In this document: positions 1-9,216 of the stretch, piece by piece
Numbering within the stretch: position 1 is the stretch's first letter
How the letters are laid out: each line of letters opens with the position of its first letter
NCBI GenBank assembly: GCA_964553795.1
Contig: CAZKMR010000040.1
Coordinates: 1 to 38,456, forward strand
DNA length: 38,456 nt
Direction of reading: 5' to 3'
Source: JADLHS01 sp964553795
Lineage (GTDB): Bacteria; Verrucomicrobiota; Verrucomicrobiia; Limisphaerales; JADLHS01
The notes under the pieces: generated by a model
What the model was told of the DNA's origin: nothing
Seen by the model: the letters and a program-made list of their open reading frames with translations, nothing else
Database searches by the model: none
Made by a program: the position numbers and the translations under genes

Positions 1-400
1 CCGCGCCGAGTACCGTACCGCTCACAACGTAGTTGGGCCGTGTGGGGCGATAGTAGTAACCCGGCGCGCAATACCGATTCGGCGCATAATACACATACGC
101 CGAACTGCCATAGCCGTAACCAAAACTGACGTTCAAACTCGGGCTGGTGGTATAGCCATAACCCGAAGTATCGCGATAATCGTGCCGCCGTGATTCACTA
201 AGCAGCGACCCGGCCACCAAACCGATTCCCGCGCCGATGGCCGCGCCTTTTCCGGAAAATCCATGGCAACGATCCGCTCCGGCAATGCCTCCAATCAAGC
301 TCCCCCACAGCGCGCCTTCCACAGATTCCGGGCGCAAGAATTGCGCTTGGGCTGGGAGCAGCGTCACAAGGCTCAGGGCGATGATGGCCACCTTTTTCAT
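1..400 (-). CDS. Exported glycine-zipper, Tyr-rich protein (3' part missing)
   Basis: An open frame reads leftward from ATG at 398-400 to the window edge without a stop, giving 133 residues of an incomplete protein. Residues 1-20 form a clear signal peptide (MKKVAIIALSLVTLLPAQAQ). Residues about 29-67 are a glycine-zipper stretch with repeated G-x3-G spacing (GSLIGGIAG, GAAIGAGIG), as in YMGG/17-kDa outer-membrane-antigen-like proteins. From residue about 72 the chain is rich in Tyr, Gly and Ser. The family is usually associated with the cell envelope, but no precise function can be assigned. Two other possible frames overlap on the opposite strand and show no protein character. I am confident of the gene and only moderately confident of the family. 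Confidence 0.8.
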   Translation of the reverse strand, partial: MKKVAIIALSLVTLLPAQAQFLRPESVEGALWGSLIGGIAGADRCHGFSGKGAAIGAGIGLVAGSLLSESRRHDYRDTSGYGYTTSPSLNVSFGYGYGSSAYVYYAPNRYCAPGYYYRPTRPNYVVSGTVLGA

Positions 401-492
401 AACTGGTCTTTGGACGAGACGAGTTCCGCTTTATTCGTCACCGGCACGTTAGCACGCCTCGGGTTGTCCGTAAACTTGGTCGTCGACGCGGC

Positions 493-1443
493 TTAATTGA
501 CGACGTTTTGCGGTGCGCCATCCAGAAAGGCGCGAATGTTTTCGACGGCGACCCGCATTAGTCGCGCCCGGGCTGCCCGGGTGCCCCAGGCGTTGTGCGG
601 CGTGATGACACAGTTCTTCGCCCGCAGCAGTGGATTCTCCGCCGGCGGCGGTTCAGCGGACAACACATCGACGCCCGCCCCCGCGATGCGCCCGCTGTTC
701 AACGCTTCCGCCAACGCCGCTTCGTCCACCAACGGGCCGCGACTGGTGTTTAGCAGGAAGGCGGTGGATTTCATCGTCGCCAGCCGGCTTGCGTTCACCA
801 GACCACGATTTTTTTCCGTGAGCGGACAGTGCAAACTCACGACGTCGGCGGAGGAGAATACGGTTTCCAGGTCCACGAACTGCACATACGCCGGCGCGGC
901 TTTGGCGGAAGGGTTGTAGGCGATGACGTTCATGCCGAAGGCGTGCGCGATCGCTGCCACCGCCATGCCGATTTCTCCGAAGCCGATGATGCCAAGGTTG
1001 AGTTGCTGCAACTCAACCAACGGGAAATCCCAGAAGCACCAATCCGTCGCGCGCGTCCACTCGCCGGCGCGAACCCGTTCGCTGTGATGCCCGACGTGAT
1101 TGGTCAGTTCAAGCAATAGCGCGAAAGTGGCCTGTGCGACAGCAGGCGAACCGTAGGCGGGCACATTGGTCACGGGAATATTGCGTTCGCGGGCTGCCGT
1201 CAGATCCACGACGTTCGTGCCGGTGGCGAGGATGCCGATGTATTTCAGCGCCGGCAGCGTCGCGAGCGTGTCGCGTTTCAGCGGGGCTTTGTTGGTGAGG
1301 ACGATTTCGGCGTTGTGAGCGCGGGCGCGAATCTGGTCGGGTGGGGTGCGATCGTGAATTTCGCAGGGACCAAGATGGCGCAAGTCATCCCAGCTCAGGT
1401 CGCCGGGATTGAGCGTGAAACCGTCGAGCACGCAGATGTTCAT
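493..1443 (-). CDS. D-2-hydroxyacid dehydrogenase (glycerate dehydrogenase/hydroxypyruvate reductase-like)
   Basis: This 316-residue protein has the standard length and layout of NAD-dependent D-isomer 2-hydroxyacid dehydrogenases. A Rossmann nucleotide-binding motif GxGxxG lies at residues 154-159 (GFGEIG). The catalytic triad is present: Arg235 in NTSRGPLVDE, Glu264 in SAEPPP, and His283 in ITPHNAWGT. The N-terminal substrate domain contains ILATGTNVVDL, which is common in hydroxypyruvate/glycerate dehydrogenases (HprA-like). It therefore probably interconverts hydroxypyruvate and D-glycerate or reduces a related 2-keto acid in the cytoplasm. The substrate is inferred and not proven. It is transcribed away from the zinc-ribbon gene, with about 70 bp between the two starts, and ends about 90 bp downstream of the glycine-zipper gene's start, both being on the minus strand. 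Confidence 0.9.
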   Translation of the reverse strand: MNICVLDGFTLNPGDLSWDDLRHLGPCEIHDRTPPDQIRARAHNAEIVLTNKAPLKRDTLATLPALKYIGILATGTNVVDLTAARERNIPVTNVPAYGSPAVAQATFALLLELTNHVGHHSERVRAGEWTRATDWCFWDFPLVELQQLNLGIIGFGEIGMAVAAIAHAFGMNVIAYNPSAKAAPAYVQFVDLETVFSSADVVSLHCPLTEKNRGLVNASRLATMKSTAFLLNTSRGPLVDEAALAEALNSGRIAGAGVDVLSAEPPPAENPLLRAKNCVITPHNAWGTRAARARLMRVAVENIRAFLDGAPQNVVN

Positions 1444-1514
1444 GTCGCCAGCTTAGGAAATTCGTCCGGCAAGTGAAAGCTTGGCGCGTGACGTGGCGGG
1501 GGTAGAATCCATTC

Positions 1515-1817
1515 ATGACGGTGGCCACTCGACATTGCTGGAAATGCGGCGCGGAGTACAAGAACCGCAGTTCGCCCGGGCGCTCGGAAACGTGCGATTG
1601 CGGCGCGGACCTCAAGGTGTGTCTCAATTGCGTCAGTTATGATCGGACGGTGGCGTATCAGTGTCGCGATCGCCGGGCTGATCCGGTGGAGGAAAAACAT
1701 CTCGCCAACTATTGCGAATACTTCGAGTTGGCGAAACGGGTGTTTGTCGCGCCGGCGGAAGAAAAATTCCGCGCCGATGCCGCGCGCGAGAAGCTGAAGA
1801 AATTACTCGGCGATTGA
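1515..1817 (+). CDS. Small zinc-ribbon protein of unknown function
   Basis: A 100-residue cytoplasmic protein with no signal peptide or membrane segment. It contains eight cysteines in pairs or singles: C8-x2-C11, C27-x-C29, C36-x2-C39, and single cysteines near residues 49 and 67. The first four to six would suit one or two zinc ribbons. The C-terminal third is charged and helical, ending in KLKKLLGD. I do not recognise a characterised homologue. The start at 1515 is the first ATG in frame, and the Cys-rich region begins immediately after it. About 100 bp separate it from acs downstream, so co-transcription is possible but not evident. Possible roles (nucleic-acid or protein binding) are guesses. 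Confidence 0.75.
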   Translation: MTVATRHCWKCGAEYKNRSSPGRSETCDCGADLKVCLNCVSYDRTVAYQCRDRRADPVEEKHLANYCEYFELAKRVFVAPAEEKFRADAAREKLKKLLGD

Positions 1818-1861
1818 CGCGGAGTGGCATCCGGGAAATGCGGTTCAACATGGCCGTGTGA

Positions 1862-1893
1862 TTGACACCGCGCATTGATTTTGCGGAAATAAT
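1862..1893 (+). promoter_or_regulatory. Candidate sigma-70-like promoter of acs
   Basis: TTGACA at 1862-1867 is followed after 20 bp by AATAAT at 1888-1893, and the acs ATG is at 1917. The -35 match is perfect and the -10 differs from TATAAT at one position. However, the spacing is longer than the usual 16-18 bp, so this is only a weak candidate. Confidence 0.25.
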
Positions 1894-1916
1894 CGCCAAT
1901 TCACTCGACAATCATT

Positions 1917-3899
1917 ATGACGCAACCGGCCCAAGCCATTTCGACGGATTCACTCCTGCACGAAACCCGCACCTTTCCGCCTGCTCCCGACGTGGTGAAG
2001 CGCGCGCTCCTCAACGCCGAGACCTACGCCAAAATGTACGAGCGTTCCGTGAAGGACTCCGACGCGTTCTGGCTCGAGCAATGCAATACGCTCGAATGGT
2101 TCAAAAAGCCGACGATGGGCCGCAAATACACGTGGGACACGGCGGCGCGCAAGATTGAGCACACGTGGTTTGAGGACGGCCAACTCAACGTGAGCGTCAA
2201 TTGTCTCGATCGCCATCTCCAGACGGCGAACCGGACCAAGACCGCCATCATCTGGCAGGGCGAAGGCGAGGACGAAGTCAAAAAGGTCAGCTACGAAGAA
2301 CTGCATCGCGAGACATGCAAGTTCGCCAACGTACTCAAATCCCTCGGCGTCAAGAAAGGTGACCGTGTTTGCATTTACATGCCGATGGTTGTGGAGGCGG
2401 CGGTGGCGATGCTGGCGTGTACGCGGATTGGCGCGATCCATTCCATCGTGTTCGGCGGCTTCAGCGCGGACTCACTCTCCGGGCGCATCAATGATTCCAC
2501 CTGCAAACTGCTGATCACCGCCAACGCCGGCGTGCGCGGCGGCAAACCGATTTTGCTCAAGGACATCGCTGATGCCGCGTTGAAGAACGCCCCCAGCATC
2601 GAGAAAGTGGTCGTGTTCAAACGCAACGACACGCCGTGTCAAATCACGGCAGGACGCGATTTGTGGTATCACGAATTGATGGCGCAGGCGGCGTCGGATT
2701 GCGCGGCTGAGCCGATGAACGCCGAGGATTATCTGTTCATGCTCTACACGAGCGGTTCGACCGGCAAACCCAAGGGCGTCGTGCATTCCACCGCCGGCTA
2801 TCTGTTGCACGCGAGTCTGACGCACAAATACGTGTTCGATATCCACGATGACGACATTTATTTCTGCACGGCGGACATTGGTTGGGTCACGGGCCACAGC
2901 TATCTGGTTTACGGACCATTGTGCAATGGTGCGACGACCTTGATGTTTGAAGGTATTCCCACGTTTCCAGAAGCCGGGCGGTTTTGGAAAATTGTCGAGA
3001 AATTCAAAGTCACCGCGTTTTACACCGCGCCCACGGCGATTCGCTCGCTCATCCGGCTCGGCGAAGAATGGCCGAACAAATATGATCTCAGTTCGCTGCG
3101 GGTGCTGGGTTCAGTTGGTGAACCGATCAATCCCGAGGCGTGGATGTGGTATCACCGCGTCATTGGCAAAGGCCGTTGTCCCATCGTGGATACGTGGTGG
3201 CAAACGGAGACCGGCGGCATTCTGATCAGCGCATTGCCCGGCGCGCACACGCTGAAACCCGGCAGTGCGAGTCGGCCGTTTTTCGGCGTCGAACCCGTGG
3301 TGTTGCGGGACGATGGCAGTGAATGTGCGCCGAACGAGGGCGGCAAGCTGTGCATTAAGAAACCGTGGCCCGGCATGATGCGCACGACATGGGGCGACCA
3401 TGACCGCTTCATCGACACGTATTTTGCGATGTTCAAGAACCTTTACTTCACCGGGGACGGATGCCGGATTGATCCCGATGGCGATTACTGGTTGATGGGC
3501 CGCGTGGATGACGTGGTGAATGTGTCCGGTCATCGCATCGGCACGGCAGAAGTGGAAAGCGCGCTGGTGAGTCATGCGAAAGTCGCTGAGGCGGCGGTCG
3601 CCCCGATGCCGCACGAAATCAAAGGCCAGGGCCTTTACGCGTTCATCACGCTGAAAGAAGGCGTTGCTCCGAGTGAAGAGTTGAAGAAGGAATTGGTCTT
3701 GCACGTGCGCAAAGAAATCGGGCCGATTGCCGCGCCGGACAAAATTCAATTCGCGCCCGGCCTGCCCAAGACGCGCTCGGGAAAAATCATGCGCCGCATT
3801 CTGCGCAAGATTGCCGAGAATCAAACCGAGCAGATTGGCGACACCACCACCCTGGCCGATCCGGCCGTGGTCGATGCGTTGGTGAAGGGCAAACAATAA
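1917..3899 (+). CDS. acs: Acetyl-CoA synthetase (AMP-forming)
   Basis: The 660-residue product has the full length of bacterial Acs and converts acetate, ATP and CoA to acetyl-CoA, AMP and pyrophosphate in the cytoplasm. The adenylate-forming signature TSGSTGKPKG is at residues 278-287. The W-W-Q-T-E-T-G-G motif typical of acetyl-CoA synthetases follows in the middle of the protein. The C-terminal motif PKTRSGKIMRR places the catalytic and regulatory lysine at Lys623. That lysine is acetylated in other bacteria, but no acetyltransferase or deacetylase lies nearby. In this locus it could recycle acetate freed from acetylated xylan by the esterases further down, but that link is inference because the gene is 8 kb from the xylan genes and separated from them by a signalling block. 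Confidence 0.97.
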   Translation: MTQPAQAISTDSLLHETRTFPPAPDVVKRALLNAETYAKMYERSVKDSDAFWLEQCNTLEWFKKPTMGRKYTWDTAARKIEHTWFEDGQLNVSVNCLDRHLQTANRTKTAIIWQGEGEDEVKKVSYEELHRETCKFANVLKSLGVKKGDRVCIYMPMVVEAAVAMLACTRIGAIHSIVFGGFSADSLSGRINDSTCKLLITANAGVRGGKPILLKDIADAALKNAPSIEKVVVFKRNDTPCQITAGRDLWYHELMAQAASDCAAEPMNAEDYLFMLYTSGSTGKPKGVVHSTAGYLLHASLTHKYVFDIHDDDIYFCTADIGWVTGHSYLVYGPLCNGATTLMFEGIPTFPEAGRFWKIVEKFKVTAFYTAPTAIRSLIRLGEEWPNKYDLSSLRVLGSVGEPINPEAWMWYHRVIGKGRCPIVDTWWQTETGGILISALPGAHTLKPGSASRPFFGVEPVVLRDDGSECAPNEGGKLCIKKPWPGMMRTTWGDHDRFIDTYFAMFKNLYFTGDGCRIDPDGDYWLMGRVDDVVNVSGHRIGTAEVESALVSHAKVAEAAVAPMPHEIKGQGLYAFITLKEGVAPSEELKKELVLHVRKEIGPIAAPDKIQFAPGLPKTRSGKIMRRILRKIAENQTEQIGDTTTLADPAVVDALVKGKQ

Positions 3900-4116
3900 C
3901 CCGCGGAGGGCTCCAACCCGGTTCGTGAGTAAACGTGGCGTCACTTGGTGCCGCGGATGCAGATTATCTTCTTGCGATTGGCGGTCTGGCCAAGCAAAGA
4001 GAGAGGAAACCACCATCGAATCCGTGTTCGGCAACATTCCCATAGCGGTGCGGCTGGTTGCGGCCGGCGGGCGAACGAGGCGCGCTAGCAGGCCGGAACT
4101 CACGCGCATCGGACGG

Positions 4117-7100
4117 GTGGCGGAAACGAAATTAAATGCGCGCCGGTTTTGCAGATTCGGTTTCATGTTCGGGGCGCTGCTGGCGGGAAGCCTTTCCACT
4201 TTTGGCCAGACCAATTTCACTGAAGCGAAACCTCTCCTGTTCCTTGCCGACAAGGATTACCCGCCGATGTCGTATCTGGAGGGCGAGACGGCCAAGGGCT
4301 TCGACGTGGAATTGGGCCAGGCGCTGGCGGCGCGATTGGGGCGGCCCATTCGCATTGAGTTGACCGATTGGNNNNNNNNNNNNNNNNNNNNNNNNNNNNN
4401 NNNNNNNNNNNNNNNNNNNNNNNNNNNNNNNNNNNNNNNNNNNNNNNNNNNNNNNNNNNNNNNNNNNNNNNCCAGGCGCTGGCGGCGCGATTGGGGCGGC
4501 CCATTCGCATTGAGTTGACCGATTGGCTGTCCGCACAGGAGCGGGTGTTGCGGGGCGAAGCGGACGGATTGCTTGGCATGAGTATCACCGCCGAGCGCCG
4601 GAAGTTGTACGACTTTGCGACTCCGGTGTTCACGCGTGAGTTCGGGTTATTGGTGCGGGAGAACGAAAATACCATTCACAACCTGGAGGACTTGCCGGGA
4701 CGGCGCGTGGGGGTGACGCCGGGCGGATTTCCCAGCACGATGCTGGCAGACGATCCGGGGATTCATCTGGTCTGGATTACGAATTATCAAATCGGCTTGC
4801 AGCAGTTGGTAGCCGGGGAAATGGAAGCGGTGGCGGGAAATTTGTGGACCGCGGCCTATCTGGCCGAGCGCGGCGATCTGCGGGGCATCAAAGTCACCGG
4901 GAAACCCTTTGCCAAAGTGGACGCCGCCGTGGCGGTGAAGAAAGGCAATCCCCTCGCCGCGGAAATCGAGGCGGCCCTTCAATCGCTGCAAGCGGATGGC
5001 ACGGTGGAGGTGATTCGCGGGAAATGGCGGCCCCGGGAGGCGCTGCTGGTGTCGCGGGGGGAGATTCGGCGGATTGTTCTGTGGTCGGTCGGCGCAGTGT
5101 TGTTGCTCTTGATTGTCGTGCTGGTGGTTTGGGTTTTGACGTTGCGGCGACAGGTGCGCATCCGGCACCGGGTGGAAGTGGCGTTGCGGGAGAACGAGGA
5201 GCGGTTTCAATTGGCGGTGCGCGGCTCGACCGATGGGTTGTGGGACTGGAACATTATTACGGACGATGTGTTTTATGCCGACCGCTATCGCGAATTGCTT
5301 GGTTTCAGCGCCGCGGAGTTTCCCAATCGGTTCTCGTCGTTTGAATCAATCCTGCATCCGGACGATCGCGAGCGGGTCATGCGCGCGGTGCGCCGGCATC
5401 TGGAACACCGCGATCTGTATGACATCGAGTATCGGCTGCGAACCCAATCCGGCGAATATCGGTGGTTTCATGCGCGCGGCCAGGCGGTGTGGGATGACCG
5501 GGGTCGCGCTACGCGCATGGCCGGTTCGATTACGGACAGCCACCACCGGCGGCAAACCGAGGCGGCGCTCCGGCGCAGCGAGGAATTGTTCCGCGCCATC
5601 GTGGAAGATCAAAACGAAATGATTGTGCGCTGGAAGCCGGACGGCACGCGCACGTTCGTCAATGGCGCGTATTGCCGCGTGTTTGGTGGTTCGCGCGAAC
5701 ATTTTATCGGTAGCAGTTTTTTTCCGTTGATCTCGGAAGCGGACCGCGAATTCGTCAAAGCGAGAATTGCGTCGCTTTCGTCAACGCAGCCTGTGTCCAC
5801 CGCCATTCACCGCAGTATCGGGCCGGATGGAAGATCACTTTGGCAGGAGTGGACCGATCGCGGCATTTTTGATGCGCACGGTCAATTGTTGGAACTGCAA
5901 TCTACCGGCCGCGACATCACGGACCGCAAATGGGCGGAGGGCCTCACCGAGATTCAGCGGCAGGTGTTGGAAAAGATCGCTACGGGCCAACCGTTGCGCG
6001 CGACGTTGGAGGCGTTGTTGCGCTTGCTGGAAGCGCAAGCCGAGGGCATGCGGGGCGCGATCTTCTTGCTGGAAGCGGAGTCAGCGCGACTAACCCCCGC
6101 GGCGGCGCCATCACTGCCGGCGGAATTCGTAACCGCCGTGAGCCGCGCGGCCAACGAAGCGGATAGCGGGCTCGTGCCGCGCCGCGAAAGTATTTTTGTG
6201 GCGGACCTCATGAACGATGCGAACTGGAAAGACTGGCAACCCATCGTCACAGCGCAGGGCTTTCGCGCGTACTGGGCCGTGCCCGTATTTGACGAAGAAC
6301 GCGAGTTGTTGGGGCTGCTGGCGATTTTTCATGCCAACCCGGGGTCGCCCAACGAGCAGCATCGGCAGTTGCTGGAGATTGCCACGGATACCGCGGCGGT
6401 TTGTATTTCCAAGCATCGGACTGATCAGGCCCTGCGAGAAAGTGAGGAAAAATTCGCCACGGCATTCGTAGCCAATCCCAATGCGGCGCTTATTACGGGG
6501 CAGGCGGACGGGCGCATCCTGGAGGTAAATCCGCAGTTTCTGAAGTTATACCGGTTGACGCGGGATGCGGTGGTCGGGCGCACGGTTATGGATTTGGGGA
6601 TCTGGCGTCACATAGCCGATCGCCAGGCATTGATCGAGCGCGTGCGAACAGAAGGCAGTGTTCGTGACTACGAAAAGGAAATTCTCCTGCCCTCCGGGGA
6701 AACGATGATCATGTTGCTGTCCATCGAACCGATCACGTTGCACGGTCAACCGTGCATGCTGACGGTGGCGCTCGACATCACCGAGCGCAAACGCGCCGAA
6801 GAAGCCTTGCGCGAGAATCAACGTTCCATGGCCACCTTGTTGAGCACGCTGCCGGGGGTGGTGTATCGCTGCCGCAATGACGCCAAACGGACCATGGAGT
6901 TCATTAGTGAAGGCTGTGTGGCGCTGACGGGTTACGCGCCGGCGGATTTTACGACGGCGCAGCGGATTCTTTTCGGCGAACTGATTCACCCCGATGACGA
7001 GCAAAAGAACCGGGTTGTCGTTGGCGTCGCCTTGCGCGAGCGAACTTTTTTCGAACTGACCTATCGCTTGCGGACCGCCAGTGGCGCGGTGAAATGGGTG

Positions 7101-7928
7101 TGGGAACGCGGGTTGGGCATCTACGCGGCGGACGGGCAATTGCTGGCGCTGGAGGGATTCATCACGGACATCACGGACCGGCGGCGCGCCGAACTGGAAC
7201 GCGAAGCAGCGTTGCACCGGATGCAGGAAGCGCGGGAAGAGTTCACCCGGCAACTGCTCGCCGCCCAGGAACGCGAACGCAAGCGGCTGGCGAATGATTT
7301 GCACGACGGCCTCGGACAGAATCTTTCCATCATCAAGAATCGGTTGCATCTCGCACAACAGGTCGATGGGGTGCCGCAGGAAGTGCAAGCGCACCTGGAA
7401 GCCATCGAGCGCGTCACCGCCGGAGCGATTGGCGAAACCCGCGTCCTGGCGCGCAATCTTCGGCCGTTGCACATCGAACAGATCGGTGTGACGGATTCGT
7501 TGATGGGGTTGGTGCAGGAAGTGTCAGCCGCCACCGATATTTGTTTTGAGCGGCGCATCGAGTTCCTGGACGACGTGCTGCGGGGCGAAGCGGCCACGCA
7601 TGTTTATCGCCTCGTGCAGGAATCGCTGAACAACCTGGTGAAACATTCGCGCGCGACCACAGCCACGGTGACCATCGAACGCGACGTCCGGTTCGTCCGC
7701 GTTTGCATTTGCGATGATGGCGTGGGCTTCAACGTCGAGCCCAGTCGCGGGCGCGGCGGGCTGGGCCTGGCCAGCCTCGCGGAACGGACGCGGTTGTTGG
7801 GCGGGACGATGCACTTGGACAGTCAGCCCGGTCGGGGGACGAAACTGGAATTCCAACTTCCCATTCCGGAGGAGGGCGAGCCCGTGGCGGGGGATCCGTC
7901 CGGCGAAGTGGGCCCGGTTCCGTCTTGA
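4117..7928 (+). CDS. Large transmembrane sensor histidine kinase with periplasmic solute-binding domain (interrupted by assembly gap)
   Basis: The raw sequence breaks this gene with 100 Ns. Merging the identical 55-bp flanks restores one frame of 1218 residues from GTG 4117. Residues 1-31 look like a signal peptide and about 38-255 form a family-3 extracellular solute-binding domain, ending in the typical VEVIRGKW. A membrane helix lies at about 268-290. PAS domains follow at about 305-425 and 436-560, then a GAF domain at about 575-720, and PAS domains at about 730-850 and 855-985. The kinase core is of the NarX/DesK (HisKA_3) type, with His1011 in RLANDLHDGLGQ, an N-box QESLNNLVKHS near 1116-1126, and GLGLAS near 1162. 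The domain suggests sensing of a small ligand outside the membrane. The partner is most likely the NarL-type regulator 9 bp downstream. The start is uncertain; ATG 4165 or upstream GTGs are alternatives. Confidence 0.88.
4317..4526 (+). repeat. Artificial 55-bp direct repeat flanking the gap (unmerged contig overlap)
   Basis: Bases 4317-4371, immediately left of the Ns, are identical to 4472-4526, immediately right of them. Both begin CCAGGCGCTGGCGGCGCG and end GACCGATTGG. The length of 55 bp suits a k-mer overlap between assembler contigs. Deleting 4372-4526 (155 bp) joins the upstream and downstream kinase frames exactly, which supports overlap rather than a biological duplication. Confidence 0.93.
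4372..4471. other. Assembly gap of 100 N
   Basis: Exactly 100 undefined bases, a conventional scaffolding spacer. The flanks show that the two contigs actually overlap, so the true gap length is negative (-55) and no unseen sequence needs to lie here. Read literally, the gap shifts the kinase frame and creates a false broken gene. Confidence 0.97.
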
Positions 7929-7937
7929 GTTTTTTCC

Positions 7938-8633
7938 GTGGCCGATGACCATCACGCCCGTATGCCGGAGAACGAAAAGATTTCGGTCGTGATCGTGGAC
8001 GATCATCCGCTTTTCCGGCAGGGCCTGCGGCAGGCGGTGGAAGCCGATGCCCGGTTCAATGTGATTGGCGAGGAAGCGGACGGCACGGCGGCGGCGGAGA
8101 CCATCGCGAAATTAAAACCGGACGTGGCGGTGCTGGACATCAATCTACCGGGCATGACCGGTCTGGAAGTGGCCGCCCGTTTGCAGGTCAGTCGCAGTCC
8201 GGCGCGACTCGTGGTGCTGACGATGTTGAAGGACGAGCAGGCGTTCAATCGCGCCTTGAACGCGGGCGTGCAGGGATACGTGCTCAAGGAGAATGCTTCC
8301 GATGAAATCCTCAATTGCATTGTCGCCGTGGCGCGCGGCGAAGCCTATGTCAGTCCCAGCCTCACGGGCTTTATGTTGAGTCGGCGGCGGCGCGCCAACT
8401 TGTTGGCCACTCGCCAGCCTTCACTGGAAGATTTGACCGTGGCCGAAAAACGCATTCTCCAGCGCATTGCCGCGGGCAAAACTTCCAAGGAAATTGCGGC
8501 CGAACTCTTTATCAGCCCGCGTACGGTGGAAACCCACCGCGCTAATATCTCCAGCAAACTCAGTCTTTCGGGTGCAAATCGCCTGCTCCAATTCGCTTGG
8601 GAAAACCGCGATGCCCTCAACCATCTGGCCTGA
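7938..8633 (+). CDS. NarL/FixJ-family response regulator (receiver + LuxR-type HTH)
   Basis: A 231-residue DNA-binding response regulator. The receiver domain (about 15-135) has acidic-pocket residues DD at 21-22, the phospho-acceptor Asp67 in VAVLDINLPGMTG, and a conserved Lys in GYVLKENAS. The LuxR/GerE helix-turn-helix is at about 165-228 and contains IAAGKTSKEIAAELFISPRTVETHRANI. It begins with GTG 7938, 9 bp after the large kinase stop; ATG 7962 is an alternative start. The kinase upstream has the HisKA_3 core that normally pairs with this regulator class, so the two very likely form one system. It is the only HTH regulator in the window, and the 7-2-7 palindrome 28 bp past its stop is a plausible target. 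Confidence 0.95.
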   Translation: MADDHHARMPENEKISVVIVDDHPLFRQGLRQAVEADARFNVIGEEADGTAAAETIAKLKPDVAVLDINLPGMTGLEVAARLQVSRSPARLVVLTMLKDEQAFNRALNAGVQGYVLKENASDEILNCIVAVARGEAYVSPSLTGFMLSRRRRANLLATRQPSLEDLTVAEKRILQRIAAGKTSKEIAAELFISPRTVETHRANISSKLSLSGANRLLQFAWENRDALNHLA

Positions 8634-8660
8634 TCCCGGCCGGCTCTCCTCCTTAACGAT

Positions 8661-8676
8661 TACGTAGCCCTACGTA
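8661..8676. promoter_or_regulatory. 7-2-7 palindrome, candidate NarL-type operator
   Basis: TACGTAG-CC-CTACGTA forms a perfect 7-bp inverted repeat around a 2-bp spacer, about 100 bp upstream of the next ATG at 8779. NarL-family proteins bind inverted heptamers that start TAC with a 2-bp spacer, so the geometry fits the adjacent response regulator. A Rho-independent terminator is unlikely because the stem is AT-rich and only a short A-run (GAAAAATC) follows, with no T-run on the coding strand. The role is inferred. Confidence 0.5.
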
Positions 8677-8778
8677 GAAAAATCACGGTCGGCACGGAGT
8701 GCGGATTACGTGCGCGCCTTGATTCATTTTCCTGGGGGTCAGGCCGATACTGCTCCCGCTTTGCAAGCGACGTAGCTC

Positions 8779-9198
8779 ATGAAGGTGATGATTGTTGATG
8801 ATCACGCGTTGACCCGTGAATTCATTCGCGAGGTGCTCAACTCTTTCGCCACTCAGATTTGCGAATGCGCCAGCGGCGCCGAAGCACTGGCCTGTTGCGC
8901 GGAATTCGAACCGGATTTGGTGACAATGGATTTTCACATGGAACCGATGAATGGCCTGGAAACAACCCGCCGATTGCTGGCGCGGCACCCGGCCGCTTGT
9001 GTCGTGATGGTCACGCAGACGGAAGCCCCGACGCTGCCCGCCTCGGCGGAGTTGGCGGGCGTTTATCGTCTGATTCAGAAGGACAACATTTTGGAACTGC
9101 GCACAGTGGCCAAAGAACAGCGGCACCAGCGCGCCGCCCGTTCCCAACGGAATCCACCGCCGCCAGCGACCTCTACCTTGGAATCCGATTGTTGTTAG
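8779..9198 (+). CDS. Single-domain response regulator (receiver only)
   Basis: This 139-residue protein is one receiver domain with no output domain. It has the acidic pair D7-D8 in MIVDDHALT, phospho-acceptor Asp51 in LVTMDFHMEPMNG, and the conserved lysine in YRLIQKDN near residue 97. The last 30 residues are Arg/Pro-rich and unlike a normal receiver end. The gene lies 18 bp before the hybrid kinase and may be its phosphorelay partner. It could instead act by protein-protein interaction in the CheY manner. No flagellar or chemotaxis genes are in view. Confidence 0.88.
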   Translation: MKVMIVDDHALTREFIREVLNSFATQICECASGAEALACCAEFEPDLVTMDFHMEPMNGLETTRRLLARHPAACVVMVTQTEAPTLPASAELAGVYRLIQKDNILELRTVAKEQRHQRAARSQRNPPPPATSTLESDCC

Positions 9199-9216
9199 AA
9201 ACGTTTCGCGCCGAAA

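Noticed and set aside
237..496. Plus-strand open frames opposite the glycine-zipper gene
   Set aside because: They are short, overlap the clear signal-peptide protein on the other strand, and have no protein-like features.
3111..4253. 380-codon minus-strand frame opposite the end of acs
   Set aside because: It overlaps acs and the start of the kinase gene, has no recognisable domain, and shows the composition of a GC-rich shadow frame.
4317..4526. Biological tandem duplication of 55 bp
   Set aside because: Copies are exactly identical, abut the N-run on both sides, and their removal restores the protein, which is what an unmerged contig overlap gives.
4132..4675. Apparent frameshift or pseudogene in the kinase around the N-run
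   Set aside because: The frame change is produced by the 155-bp artefact (100 N plus duplicated 55 bp); once merged the frame is intact.
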